Source: Pegoplata infirma
Lineage: Eukaryota; Arthropoda; Insecta; Diptera; Anthomyiidae
Length of the DNA stretch: 64,000 nucleotides
Direction of reading: 5' to 3'
NCBI GenBank assembly: GCA_963921195.1
Contig: OY992536.1
Location: 106,542,778 to 106,606,777, forward strand
The position numbers were made by a program, and so were the translations under genes. Below the pieces are notes generated by a model. That model had not been told where the DNA came from and ran no database searches. It saw nothing but the letters and a program-made list of their open reading frames with translations. Shown piece by piece: positions 1 through 11,981 of the stretch. Numbering within the stretch: position 1 is the first letter of the stretch; each line of letters starts with the position of its first letter.

Positions 1-1178
1 CGAGATAGGCTTGAAATGTCCATTTTTTGACGTTTAATCGCGATTTTTTCATACACATATTCGGCGAAGATTTTGATTTTTTTCGAAATATAGTAGTGGG
101 GCACTCCAGATTCATGATCAAGAAAGACATTCACAGTGTCCGCGCTTGAAGAATTATTGCTTTCCAATAAACTCACCCCACGATTAACTCACCGAAATTG
201 TTCGAGCAATGACATTGCTGGTGTATTGAGGATTTGCTGCCTTTTGATCACATTCCTACCATAATCTGGTATTCCTTTTAAAAAGAATTCATTCTTCTTC
301 GGTCCTTAAATTATCTTCATTATGATCTTAAAATTTTTCTCAAATGTTTTATATTCATCATCATCTGTAACACCATCATCATCATAATACATTGTACATT
401 TATGGGAATTGCTGACTTTGTTGTTATTTCTTATTTGTTGTTTTTTCTTATTTGTTGTTGTTGCTGTTTTTTCGTAGATCGCGTATCCCTTTTTCGTAAT
501 TCTTTTGAATTTAGCTGTCGCCGTTAAAATGTTTTGTTTGTATTTATATTTGATTTTTAACTTTTTTTATGGATGGATCAAATCAAGAATTTTTATTCAA
601 CTCAAGAGGATTTTCAAGGAATATTATTCGTTTTTTTTTTTCTTCATATTTATTTAAATTGCTAGTGAATGGGGTAATATTTTTTTTTTCGTATGAAATT
701 GAAATTGTTTTTTTTTTGTGTATTTCTGCTTGAATACTAGAAAACAAACAATTTGATTCATGGGGATCCCATCCCATACAGACATATGAAATGCATTTGA
801 AAAATCTATAAAAGCTGTAATAAAAATTAATTCAAGATGTGTTTTTATTTTTTTGATAGAGACTCAAAGATAAAATCAACAATTTAGTAAATTAAAAATT
901 TGAAATAAAAAATTTCAAATGTGTTTTTTTTTTTTAAATTTGCTACTTTGGCGACGAGAAATAGACGTAATGCTAAACCTTAATCTAAAGTTCTCAAATA
1001 AAACTTAATTTCATATTATCCACACATTAATGTTTTTCTTAAACATACTCGGTATATAATACTGATCTATCCAATAACATCGGCTTCTAATATTGTTCCA
1101 GAATTGCGCAAGAAAAGTGTCCTAATGTAAATTGGGACATTTTCAATTTCCCAAAGATTTTGAATAGTATCCAGTAGA
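1..1178. other. AT-rich intergenic DNA, no gene seen
   Basis: Only short simple-sequence patches are visible (CATCAT near 355-385, GTTGTT/TTGTTG near 420-470, poly-T runs). No open frame has a recognisable domain and no repeat ends are obvious. Confidence 0.6.
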
Positions 1179-1180
1179 TA

Positions 1181-2391
1181 CACTGAGGGAAAAAAACATA
1201 TTTGTATCAAATATGTTCATGTTTATTTTAAGTATGCTACATATTTTTGGAAAAATTTGAATTTTAATATTGTTTTTGATTGATTTTAACAAAATATGTT
1301 TGTTTTAAATTTGCATACAATTTTGATTTAAAATTGATCACTTTAAATTTAATATGCTGTCATTAAAAGTCGTTAAAAATTTGAAAAAATCTTATTCAAA
1401 TATTTGTATTAAAAACAATATTTTTCGTGGTTATTTTAAAGTTGAACAATTTTGTTTTTTGACATTCAAAGTTTTTTTTAAATGTCAAATAGTAAAGTTG
1501 GGCAATTTTATTTTAAGTAGATACAATGTTAAAATATTGTTTCATTAAATAAAAGACGTCAATTTTTTCATATTTCTAAATGTGCCGATTTTTAAGTGAA
1601 ATTAATTAAATGAACTAAAGTAAAATTAAAAATTAAAAAACTAAAGTGAAAATTAAAATTATTAACAGCAAAAATAAAACTGAAAAAGTAAAAAACCAAG
1701 TGAAAAAAAATAAAGACAGAGAAAACGAGGAGAGGATGTATCTATGTAATTGGCAGAAAATGAAAACTTCTAACTTTAGTTTTTTATATATGGTATATAA
1801 TTATTAATCTAAATGTGTTTGTTTTTTATTTTTGATATTTAATTACATTTGTTGTAATTACATGTAGTACTACAATTAGGGTAGAAGTACATCCAAGGCT
1901 TTGGCTTTGATTTTTTTTATGTATAGCAAAAACCAAAGCCAACAAGCAATATTTAAAGCCAAAGCCTTGGATGTAATTCTACCCTTAGATGTACAATTAG
2001 AGTGGTGTTCATTTTTTTGCTGTGTTATTAAAAAATATTGTAAAAACAATTTAAAAATAAAAAAACCAAAACAAAAATGTGTATTGTTTTATTTTAAATT
2101 TCAAGTTTTTTAGGTAAGTAAAAAGCTGCAAAAGAAAAAATGTCCCATACTTAAATTAATATTGGTCAATTTTAAATTAAAATTTGTTGCATATTTAAAT
2201 TTAGCATGGCCAATTTTAAAACAATATTGTTACATCTTAATTTTAAAATGTTGTCTACAAATCGTGTCATGTTAAAAACAACTAGAAACATATTTAAATT
2301 AAATAAAAACAAACTTTGTTCTATTTCGTCACTGTTTTATATTTAATTTAAAGTTGTTTCTGTTTGATTTTAATATTTTTTTTTCTTAGTG
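1181..2391. mobile_element. TA-target MITE-like element with CACTGAG/CACTAAG ends
   Basis: The left end CACTGAGGGAAAAAAACAT and the reverse complement of the right end (CACTAAGAAAAAAAAATAT) form imperfect terminal inverted repeats. TA lies immediately outside both (1179-1180 and 2392-2393). The 1.2-kb interior is AT-rich, repeats words such as TTTAAATT and AATATGTT, and has no coding potential. Ends and TA duplication resemble Tc1/mariner-type or other TA-target MITEs; the superfamily is inferred. A smaller element (1879-1984) is nested inside. Confidence 0.6.
1879..1984. mobile_element. 106-bp nested MITE, TTA duplication (PIF/Harbinger-like)
   Basis: The arm 1879-1909 begins GGGTAGAAGTACATCCAAGG and is repeated in inverse at about 1954-1984 with one mismatch in roughly 30 bp. 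TTA flanks both sides (1876-1878, 1985-1987). A 3-bp TWA duplication with G-rich ends is typical of PIF/Harbinger MITEs. It is too short to encode anything. Confidence 0.75.
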
Positions 2392-2397
2392 TATGGG

Positions 2398-2459
2398 CAC
2401 GTGAGTGATTTTTGACTTACACTTATTCACGCTCACGGCAGGAATTTTTGAATCACGCA
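2398..2459. repeat. CACTCACG-type simple repeat, left part
   Basis: Degenerate copies of a CACTCAC/GTGAGTG motif. Together with 4525-4955 this was one locus before the hAT-like element inserted. The last 8 bases (ATCACGCA, 2452-2459) are the target duplication of that element. Confidence 0.6.
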
Positions 2460-4524
2460 CAGTGTTGCCAGATAAGGGGATTTGTCCCCAAAATGGGGAT
2501 TTCGAGGTTGGTTTGGTGACAAGATTTCCAGGGGAGGGATTTGGGGATTTCGCTCATTTTTGGGGATTCTTCCTAAAATTTGGGGATTTTTTTATTTTAA
2601 AAATTAAAAAATTATTTTTTAAATTGTTAAGACTATTACCAATTAATGAGATTGATATTGGTACAGAATGCAGTCAAAAATTACAACTGCATTCATTTGT
2701 TAATGTCAAAGTAGTAAAATTGGAATAACAATGCTTTAATTATTTTTTAACGTTTTTGGAAAAACAAAAATATTGTTTTTAAATGCACTAAGATTGCTGT
2801 CTTTAGAATCTGGTAGACAACTGTTTTTTGTTATTTTCCCCGCAAAACTGTCCTTAATCCCATCATTTGGGTTAGGCAAGATAAAATAATTTAGGCCGGG
2901 AGTAAATTTAGTAAATAATAAATGATTTACGAGGGTCGAACAAAGTCATTTTTTTTCATACTCAGAATAGTTTATATTCAGTTGTCAAATAATTTTTCTA
3001 ACGACATACACAAATACTTAAAGTCAATAAATACAGCTAAAGAAACCATTATTTTTTCACCTCCAATACTTTTGACCACCAATTTATTTGGGAACAATAA
3101 AAAAAAATTGTTTGTTTATTTTAGAACATCTTCTTAAGTGCAAAGTAATGAAATATCAAAAAAAAAAAATATTTCTTTGTTTACAAAAAAGTTGGTGGGC
3201 AAAAGTATTGAAGCCCAAAAAATAGGTACTGGTGTCTCCAACTGTATTGATTGACTTTTAGTATTTTTGTGGGTCGTTTAAAAAATAATTTGACTACCGA
3301 ATAGAAACTTTTGGAGTATTACCTCCTAGCACGAATCTGTGATCAGAAAAGTTATATCAAATAGCATTCTCGAGATATAGGCATTTTAATATTTCGTGGA
3401 CCAAGCCTTCAAAACCAACAATCTTTTAATATTGGAAAAGTGTATGTTATAGGAATATATTTTTTTTTTTAAATTTCTTATAAAAAATCGTAACATATCC
3501 AAGAAATCCGGGCTCGATACGATCAAGGATGCCATCAGGTAATGTCAAGGAAGTTGACGACGTCCTTTTTGCAATAAATATCCAAATTTAGCAAGAAATT
3601 TCCTCTTCAAACCAGATATGTAAAGTGGACACTCCAATAAAGAGAACCTGAGGCTAAAATTTAAAATCCATTGATTATATCCAAAAATATTTGAAAAAAA
3701 GTCAAAATTATGAACCAAATATGCATATTCTTAAAGATACGTTTTTTAGTACCAATTTTAATATTTTTTTTTTGGAAATATTGAGAGAAAAAATTTAAAT
3801 GACATTTTCTTAAGTATTCCTGCCTCCTGGATACGAATCAGTCATAAGAAAAATTAAATTTCATAAGATTGGAAACGTGTGTATTAAAGTCGTATTCCCC
3901 CCCCCCCCCCAATAAAATTACCTATTTTTCGCAAGAAATCCAGTCTCAATACCATCAGGACATGTAAGAAAGTTCAAAATGTCCTTTTTGAGTTTTATTA
4001 AAAATCCAAGTTTCGTTGAGTATATCCAGAAATATTTGCAAAAGCAAATATCTGATATGAACAGTATTTTTTTCAAAATTCGAATAGTTATAAGGATAAA
4101 ACCAAAAAAATACATTTTTAACTTCCTTACAATGTTCTGATGGTATTCCTGATCTTCTCGAAGCCGGATTTTTTTTCAAAAGTTATGTAATTTTGTAGGG
4201 AAGAGGAATAAAAATACAATATTTACACTTTTTTAATATCAACAGAATTCTTGTTTCACAAAAAATTCAAATTCCCATATTTCGAAAAGGCGATTTAATA
4301 CAACTTTTTTATTTAAAATTTATTATTTAAATATCATAAAAAGGTCTAACCTTAAAATTAATATAAAAATATTGTTTAATAAACACCATTTTTTAATTAA
4401 AAGAGAGTTTATATTTGAATATTCATTAAATTTTTTTTGGGGATTTTATATAATTTGTAGGGTATTTTTGGGGATTTCATTTTTCAAATTGGGGACAAGA
4501 GCCAAATATTTTCTGGCAACACTG
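2460..4524. mobile_element. Non-autonomous hAT-like transposon, 2.07 kb
   Basis: Both ends start CAGTGTTGCCAGA (left 2460-2472; right end as reverse complement) and share a subterminal TGTCCCCAA word. ATCACGCA is duplicated exactly on both sides (2452-2459, 4525-4532). An 8-bp duplication with a CAGTG start is typical of hAT. Subterminal clusters of TTGGGGATTT (about 2495-2590 and 4435-4500) look like transposase-binding repeats. No transposase frame is present. A 14-base poly-C run sits at 3897-3910. Insertion was into CACTCACG simple repeats. Confidence 0.85.
3300..4178. repeat. Three-copy degenerate module inside the hAT-like element
   Basis: A module carrying CCTCCTxxxxACGAATC, AAGAAATCCxGxCTCxATAC, a CCATCAGG stretch and GTCCTTTTTG appears at about 3300-3665. 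It recurs in direct orientation at about 3805-4060. A shorter inverted copy lies at about 4111-4178 (CATTTTTAACTTCCTTAC, then TCTGATGGTATT). Copies are strongly diverged. The arrangement suggests old internal duplication, not coding constraint. Confidence 0.55.
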
Positions 4525-4955
4525 ATCACGCACACTAACTCACGAGCATATTTTTTCTTCTCACAATCACTTGAGTTAATTTAAAACAACCCACACTCAC
4601 GTGCACTCACGCAAGCTTCACTCACACTCCGTTGACTCACACTCACGAAGCACTTATTTATACAAAAAAAAAAATCAAAAACTAAAATTTTAAAAATCTT
4701 TCAACATTTTCAGCAAAATTTAAAGTTCAGCGAAATTTTACATGTTTTTTTGCTTTTTTCGGGACGAAATATTAAATTAAGCCATATTTTACAATTTTTT
4801 GTTGTTTTTTTTTGGTACAAAGAAAAATAAGAAGAGAAAATAAATCACACCAACTCATGCAAAGAAAAACGACTCACGCACACTCACTCACGCAAAAATC
4901 TTACTTACGCACACTCACTCACAATCACATGAGTAAAATTGAAATCAGTCACGCG
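4525..4955. repeat. CACTCACG simple repeat, right part
   Basis: Two clusters (4525-4650 and 4845-4940) of irregular CACTCACG/ACTCACGCA units flank an AT-rich spacer. The first 8 bases are the right-hand target duplication of the element at 2460-4524. Confidence 0.6.
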
Positions 4956-5455
4956 TGATCTGCTCATCTGCCGATCTCTAGTATCAAGTCAAAATCATTT
5001 TATATAAATTCGGGGAATTTTAAAGCTCTTCCAGCGAATTATTTCAGTATGATATAATCTTAGTAAAACCTTGATATTAATCATTTACGTAAATGCTTGT
5101 CCCGAAATGGTAGTTGGTTAGAAGTCGGTATTTGGAAGCGTTTTGAAATAATTTGGATTATAGACGAAATGTTCACTGTTCGCCGCAAAACGACCGGAAG
5201 CAAATGTGTCAGACTCATTCTGAAGTGATGGGGCTCAGGTTTGTCAGTAGCATTACTTCAAGTCTTGAAACGTCTAGACTATATAAAACTTCACCCCAAC
5301 GAGTGAGTGCGGGGGGACGTGGGAAATTATGTGCTCCACCTTCCATTTACATCTAGATACACCAGTTACTCCTTAACATTAATTGTTACACTTCCTTGAT
5401 CTTTTTGAATATATGGCAGTTAAATAATTACTCGTTTTAACTCCCTTAAGTCTTG
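4956..5455. other. No gene or repeat recognised
   Basis: Moderately GC-balanced sequence ahead of LINE A copy 1. It could be diverged 5' sequence of that LINE, but no endonuclease motif was found in any frame. Confidence 0.4.
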
Positions 5456-7995
5456 CCCTTCTGCAAAACCTAGGGGGAAAAAAAGCCACCTTGGTGGTCA
5501 AATGAGTTGCGGACGACAGAGATTCTTGCAGAAAGCTCTTTAATAAGGTAAAGTCTTCAAGAGAGCACGAGGACTGGTCTGCATATAGGCTACAACTTAA
5601 GAGTTATATGTAGAAGATCAGAAATGCAAAATGTGATTCTTTAAAAAACTTCTGTGGAAATATAGAAAACGTTTCTGAGGCATTCAGGCTGCGCAAAGTT
5701 CTTGCTTTTTCTCCTTGCACCCTTGGATACCTTAAGGATACTACTGGGCTGTGGTCTACCTCCAGTGGGGAGTCGCTGGATCTCCTTCAAAACACGCATT
5801 TTCCAGGCAATTCCATGGCGCTGTTTCAAGTTTTGAAACATTCTGACGCTATGCATCTAAAATTGCTTCAGAAATTAAAAACGTGCCAACATCTGGGCAA
5901 TTTAATACTTCAGACCCTATAAATCCCCTGGATCTGATGGAATTATTTTGGCTGAGATGCAGCATGTGTCGGAATATATAGCCCCTTGGCTTTATAATCT
6001 CTACACGACATGAGTCGTTTTTATCCCGAAGGTGGCAAAAATTCCCACACACATCCGAAGGATTTCTGGTTGCTTCAACTAGGCAACATGCATACAGCAA
6101 GGGTAGATCAATGGAAACCGCTCTTCATGAGCTCGTTGGTACCATTGAAAGATCGATTTCGGTAAAGGAGAGCACTATGGTGGCCTTTCTTGATATAAGT
6201 AGAATAGTCTTTTCATAATGTCATCCTAGACTCGATAATTGTGACATTGTCTGGTCTGGGAGTAAAGCGTGGTATAGTTGTAATGGTGGAAAACCTACTT
6301 TTTAATAGACGTATAACGTCTGAATTGGGAGCGTCTGTCATATCTCGATTTGTCAATAGGGGCACACCACAGGGAGGTTTTCTTTCGCCGCTTCTTTGGA
6401 ACCTGGCACTGAATTCAATGCTGCTGTCTCTAGAAGCACGTGGTTGTCATGTTGTCGCATATGCTGACGGTGTCGCGATAGCGGTAAAGGAAAAGCAACT
6501 GCCAAAATTAAGGGACATTCTTCAGGGTTCTCTGATAGATCTGTCTAAATGGGCAAGAGTCTGGTCTGGGAGTAAATCCAAGTAAAACAGACCTAGTCTT
6601 ATTTACAAGGAAAAGTAAGATTCCAGCTTTTGATCCTACTTCTCTAGACGGTACTGAAATCGCCTTTTTAGATGGTGCCAAGTATCTTGGAGTATTTCTG
6701 GATAGGACGTTAAATTTCAGGTGTAATATTGAGGAACGGTTAAGAAAAGCAACGATTGATTTACATTCCTTTAAAAGGGAAAATTGGAAAATTATGGGGC
6801 TTTAGCCCTTAAGTCGTTCATTGGATCTATACAGCAGTGGTGCGTCCAATTCTGCTGTATGAAATCAAAAGCGAACTGTATCTTTATCACGGAGGTACCG
6901 AGAATGGCGTCGATGTGAATCACTGGTGCTCTTCGTACTACACCTACGGCTGCATTAGAAATCTTCTTTCACCTGATACCATTGGAGATATTGGGTAGGC
7001 AGTATGCGCCTACGTTGGCAATTCGACTTAATAGCAGGCTGCAATGGAGGAGCAGCGATTGTGGACATAGCGCGATCTTGAAGAAGATAAAAATATCATA
7101 AAATGTGGACTGTGTTCCCTCTATGAGCCTTTCTGAGCGCGACTTTACAACTATGATACCATCCAGAGAGTCTTAGATGGGGAGCATTCCGGGAAGTGGA
7201 GCCACCGTAAATTTTTACACCGATGGCTCGAGGCTGCACGAGCAAGTGGGCTTTGGAGTCTATGCAGAGAAGCTTGGATTGAGCCTGGCTCGAAGATTGC
7301 CAGATCATTGCAGACCAGGCAGATATGCTGACAATAAAGGAAGTGGCTGACTGGTTGATTTGCAATGTCTTGTCTACAATCGCAGTCAACATCTCTTCTG
7401 ACAGTCAAGCCGCGGTCAAGTCTCTGGAGTCCATGTTTCTGAATACAAGATCTGCCCTTAACTGCCGCACGTCTTTGATATACGACTCATATGGGTCCCA
7501 GGGCACAGAGACATTCCAGGGAATTGTAAAGCCGATGAGCTTGCAAGACTAGGAACCTTACAGGTTCCAACAGAATTGGAATGTGTTGGAATGCCTCTAG
7601 AACTTACATGAAAAACCTACGGCTTTGTTCCGCGACGGACACTAATCAGAGATGGCCAAATGGATTGACGTGTTAGACAACGCGACAGATTTGGCCTTCT
7701 CTTAATCAGAGGCGCACAAGTGAGCTGATATCGCTTCCAAGAGGAGAGATTTCGACAGTAGGTGCTGTAATTACCGGACACTGTAAGCACACAGAGTGGT
7801 TAAATGTGCCGTTAAATGACTTTTGTTATAGTTGTATGGATGAAGAGGGGTTGGAAACTATCGAACACTTTCTGCCATTGCGCGGCACTTTCTGGTAAGA
7901 GACTTGTGTCACTGGGATATAGGGTACTGCACGATCTTTCTGATTTTTCAGATGTCAAAATTCAATATCTTGTTGGACCAACTGTAGGGCTTCTT
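5456..7995 (+). pseudogene. LINE family A copy 1: decayed RT-RNase H ORF2
   Basis: Conceptual translation in shifting frames gives the pre-RT region (PPWWSNEL at about 5488, GYLK, then THFPG at 5794-5808), the RT start KSPGSDGII (about 5920), a frameshifted DI..GAFNNV-like stretch (about 6190-6230), TPQGG (about 6363), RNase H FYTDGSR (about 7210) and WVPGHRDIPGN (about 7490). A C-terminal Cys/His-rich tail follows at about 7820-7900. This order is that of RNase H-bearing LINEs of the I/LOA/Loner group. Stops and frameshifts occur throughout. The RT box reads YADG at 6460-6471, so the second catalytic Asp is lost. The endonuclease is absent (5' truncation). Confidence 0.85.
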
Positions 7996-8390
7996 CTTTC
8001 TGCATATTAAACAGTTGTATTTGATAATTCGGCACACCCGAAATAAACAAATATCGCTGTTTTTGTACAAAACTGAATTTATGTATTTTTGTTCAAATAG
8101 ATGTAACTTCTACAATTTTAGACGATTTTTTTTAAAAAAGCCTCTATTTTCTTCGTAATAAATCAATTGAACTTTAAATACAGAAATAAAATTTAAACCT
8201 TTTTTAACTTATTGTAAATTTACAAGTAAATTATTTGTGTTCTGTTTACGGACTTCCCTTATAAGTTACAGGAGAACCCAAAGTTAGAATTTAATTATGA
8301 TGGCTGAATCGAACTAAGGAGGTCAAAATACATATGCATTAGTGGGTCTAGTTTCTGGACCAGAAACTTTTTTTGGGTGGAGCTATAAGT
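7996..8390. other. AT-rich spacer with one small palindrome
   Basis: No coding signal. A perfect 9-bp stem palindrome (AGTTTCTGG-A-CCAGAAACT) lies at about 8350-8368. Confidence 0.5.
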
Positions 8391-8392
8391 AC

Positions 8393-8607
8393 AATTGAAG
8401 GGCTTATTATAAAAACTCGATAAGCAACATTTCATTTAATGGGGGTTTTTGCCTTAAAACTTTTGAAATTATGTAGAAATTAGATCTTTTGAAGAACTTG
8501 TACAAAGGATTTATACAAAAATTCTGTCAATGGAACATCAATATAAGGCAAAAAACACCAAAAAATAAAATGTTGCTTATCAAGTTTTTGCAGTAAGCCC
8601 TTCAATT
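8393..8607. mobile_element. Small MITE with ~70-bp inverted repeats
   Basis: AATTGAAGGGCTTA at the left is matched in inverse by TAAGCCCTTCAATT at the right. The match extends about 65-70 bp through CGATAAGCAACATTT with few mismatches. The centre is short. The exact ends are ambiguous because AATT is itself palindromic, so no target duplication is assigned. Confidence 0.7.
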
Positions 8608-8610
8608 ATT

Positions 8611-10740
8611 AGGTGATTGATGGGCATCCGTAAATGAAAATCCCCATCAACATCGCATTTGTTTGCTTTTTATTCAGATAGGATCAGATCTAGCATGTAT
8701 TTACTCATCAAATTTACCCATCTATAATAAGATGGGCAAATTTACAAACGAACTAAAGTCGTAGTCCATATTTGCAAATTTCTAGCGGCCTAACAAGATA
8801 ATCCAGTTACACAGGAACCTGTAAGATAATTTTCAGTTTTGCAAACTTGTCATCTTTGCAACTCCGTGTAATGTCTCTTGGACCAGTATGAAGTTAAGGC
8901 TCAGAAAAACTAGTGATTGTCACCACTCCATGCGGGGTTTTTCTATTATTTAGAGCTCCCAAAATAGTTGAACTGGAATTTAGAAAACGATAATGCAGCT
9001 TTCATATTACTTAGCACTCTAGAGTGCACTCAGGAATTTGTTTAAAAAATTTTATTGTTTTTTTGTTCAATTAAAGTTTGTAACAGTATAATTTTTGTAA
9101 AGCTTGCTAACAAAAAAATCTGGATTTCAAACCAAAAACGGTTATTTCAACATCCTACACAATAGGGCGGATAAAATTGAGTGGCAGACAGTCTAGAACA
9201 TAATAAATTCATTCCACACATGGGTGCGATATTTCGTCATATTATTTACTTAAGATTTCAAAACAAAAACTAAACAAAAGGTAAACGTAAATATTTTCTC
9301 TTAAATATTCCTTGATTTTAAAAGATTGACTTTACATAAAGTCAAGCAACGTAAACAGAAAAAAGGAAGAATTGAAAGACAAACGAAACAAACAAAGTCA
9401 GAAAAAAAAGAATAAACATTATCCCCACAACGAAAGGATTGTTATGTGGAAGGGAACAAGTTTGTTGTATCCACCACCTAAAAGCAACAACTACAACAAT
9501 ACTGATAATACAACAAAAAACAACAACAAAGATACAATATTGAATAAACATTAAACGTCCTCATATCCTCCCTATTACAACAACTGCAATAACATCGAAC
9601 CCAAAAACCACATTAAAATGTAGTGTGGCACGGTTAGTTGGTAGGTACCCCTTGTTGCCTGAATCTTTTACTTCGATTTTGTTTACAGTCGCGCAGGTAA
9701 ATTGTAAAGATTTTTATATTCTGGCTCAAAAAAAAAAACAAAAACTGAAAAGTAAACGAAGGAAACTGGTTTGATGAAAGCAAACCAAATATTCCTGTTG
9801 CTTGTTAATTCCATCTATGTATTTTTTTGTTTGTGAAAACGTCCAAGGAGTTTCACTTTAGTCCCATAACAAACCAGTTTACTACTACTATACGTATTAA
9901 TGCTGTTGTATTTTATAAAAAAATTCGAATCCTCTTTTATTTAAAGTAACACAACCACTATTATCCAGCCAGCCAGCTATCCAACCATCCAACCATCCAC
10001 ATACGTGTTCCTTGTACTCTTGCCAACGAGGAGTTCATATCATTGTATGCATGTGATGATGTGATCATGAGTTGGCGTATAAGCCATTATATCGTCCCAT
10101 ATAGAAAAGAAAATAAAAAGTAAAATCAACATTAATGTCCTTCTACCATAAAAATCTTGTATTATGCACGATGAGTCTTAATGTTGGTTGTTTCATAATG
10201 GGCCAGTCACATTAACAACGCAAACAAGTTTCTTCTTTAGTTTACTAAAGAAGAAACACTTTTTTTATTAAGTTTACAAGAGCTATAGATTTGGTCTTAG
10301 CTTTCAGGTTCATTACGATGTCACTGGGAAACTGGGAGATTTCTGCAGTCCCAATTGTAGATCCAATTTGAGTTTTTTACAATGCTTTCGAAATAATGTA
10401 TTTCGACATTCCAGGGTTAGGATAACAGTTGATGTCGCCGCTAATAGTTGGCTTACATAGACTTAAAGCAGGCGCGGATCCCAAACTGATTTCGAAAAAG
10501 CAAAAATAGGGAGAAAAGAGAAGAAAAAACGAAGAAAGAAGAAAGGAAAAAAAGAAAAAGAAGAAAGGAAAAGAAAAGAGCAAGAGGAAAAAGAGAGAAG
10601 AAAGCAAACTGAAACTTTCCGAATCCAAAAACTTTTCTGATATTTGTCTGAGAACCTAAAAACTTTTCTCGGAGAAAAATGCTTCGACTTTAAGAATTTA
10701 TATAAGCAAAAAAATACAATGATTCTTATTTAGAACATTT
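8611..10740. other. Intergenic DNA with scattered hairpins and low-complexity tracts
   Basis: No gene recognised. Contents: a near-perfect hairpin AAATTTACCCATC/GATGGGCAAATTT at about 8711-8743; a CAA-rich stretch about 9480-9540; a perfect 13-bp hairpin at 10228-10257; and an almost pure purine tract (GAAAG/GGAAAA words) at about 10508-10605, whose complement gives a meaningless Phe/Ser-rich frame. Confidence 0.5.
10228..10257. repeat. Perfect 13-bp stem, 4-nt loop hairpin
   Basis: GTTTCTTCTTTAG pairs perfectly with CTAAAGAAGAAAC across a TTTA loop, and a run of T follows downstream. It is isolated from any gene. It may be a chance foldback or a remnant of a palindromic element. Confidence 0.6.
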
Positions 10741-10930
10741 CGTTTAAACGTCCAACCTGAATCAAATTACGTCGCGTAAGGCGTAACGCCCAATAATTTT
10801 TCGTTTCTAATATTCAAATGTGAGTTACCTAAATCAAACGGACGTAAAAATTTCAAATTTGATGTGTTTGTTTTTGTTTTTTTTTTACGTCTTGCGCTAC
10901 GCATTTGATTCTGGTTCGACCCTAAACGTT
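10741..10930. mobile_element. Probable MITE with GAATCAAAT inverted arms
   Basis: The left arm carries CGTCCAACCTGAATCAAAT. The right arm read in reverse carries GGTCGAACCAGAATCAAAT followed by CGTAGCGCAAGACGTA-like sequence. Arms of about 45 bp match imperfectly around a 90-bp centre. No clear target duplication was found. Confidence 0.45.
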
Positions 10931-11275
10931 AGAATTTGTCGGCAATAATATAACAGAATCTAGGAATTTTCCAATGTTTTTTTTCGGAAATTTGAGAATT
11001 TTTGTAAATGAAAAATGTTTTTAGATATCTCTGCTTTTAGAATTTCGAGAATTTAAAAATTTTTCGTAAATAAATTTCGTTGGACTTAAAAATTTTTATA
11101 CGAAAAATGTTTTGGATTTTAAGAACTCCTCGGAGTCTAAAAAAGTTATTTTTTTAAAAAACTGGCAATTTTTTTAAAGAGATTGAAGATTAAAATTTTT
11201 TGGAATTTCTTTTGTATAAGAAAAAATCTCAATAACATCCAGTTTTTGATTAGGCCGTGATGTGGCCCATTATGA
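10931..11275. other. AT-rich spacer, nothing recognised
   Basis: Degenerate AATTT/GAATTT-rich sequence with repeated short words (TTTTCGGAAA-like), possibly a worn tandem repeat. Confidence 0.4.
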
Positions 11276-11279
11276 TTCC

Positions 11280-11973
11280 TTTGAAACTTTGATCATCTCT
11301 CCCCAAAGCTACTCTTCTTACGCTTTAATAAATGCTAGTAAGGTCCAGGGATATAAGAGCCAACAAATTTTAATCATCTAAAAGATAGTGCAGAGCATTT
11401 GCATAAGAAATGATAGGCGTCTTCTAAGGATTCCCTGCACCATCTGCATGTATCAACATTTCTAATTCTAATTGTTACCATGTGTTTACCCAATGTGTTG
11501 TGACCAGTAATGAGGTTAATGGTAGCTTTAAGTTGCTTTCTGTCTATATCCAGAAGAATTTTACTGTTTTTTTACCAAGCTTTCATTACATAATATTTTC
11601 GTCTGCATTCTCCTTTCAGAATTGTACCATTTATTTAACCAAGTTGCCCTTGACTGCAATCATATCTTTTGACAGATAATAGAAAGTGGAGGGAACACGT
11701 CAGATTCCGCTGTTTCTTGTGCGAGTTCTGCTCCCTTTTGTGCAAGCTCATCGGCTTTCTCTTTTCCTAGAATATCTTTGTGTTCAGGTACCCAACATAG
11801 AGTAATATGATGCTGCTCGATGAGAACCTTGAGCTTTCTGTTGCAGCGGCTGACAACCCTAGTTCTGATATTATCAGTTTTTAAAGCCATTGGAGCAGCT
11901 TGACTATCGATAAAGAATCCATTATCACACCTGTATATTGGTAACATCGAAAAATAACATCTTAGCTTCCTTG
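11280..11973 (-). pseudogene. LINE family J, 3' part: RNase H C-terminal half and zinc motif
   Basis: On the minus strand 11947-11660 reads an RNase H second half: FFIDSQAA (third-motif Asp), LCWVPEHKDILG, then KEKADELAQKGAEL (final Asp). The LINE C-terminus follows toward lower coordinates: ITGHNTLGKHM, then CRWCRESLEDAYHFLCKC at about 11480-11400. This Cys-Cys-His-Cys tail is typical of I/LOA-type LINE ORF2. The glycine of VPGH is replaced by Glu. The frame is broken by the hAT insertion at 11982-12469. Confidence 0.8.
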
Positions 11974-11981
11974 GTTATCGC

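Noticed and set aside
9342..9554. Overlapping frames on both strands around 9.4 kb
   Set aside because: Both derive from an AAAC/CAA-rich low-complexity stretch with no domain.
10377..10628. A Phe/Ser/Leu-rich minus-strand frame resembling a membrane protein
   Set aside because: It is the complement of a polypurine tract; no start context or conserved feature.
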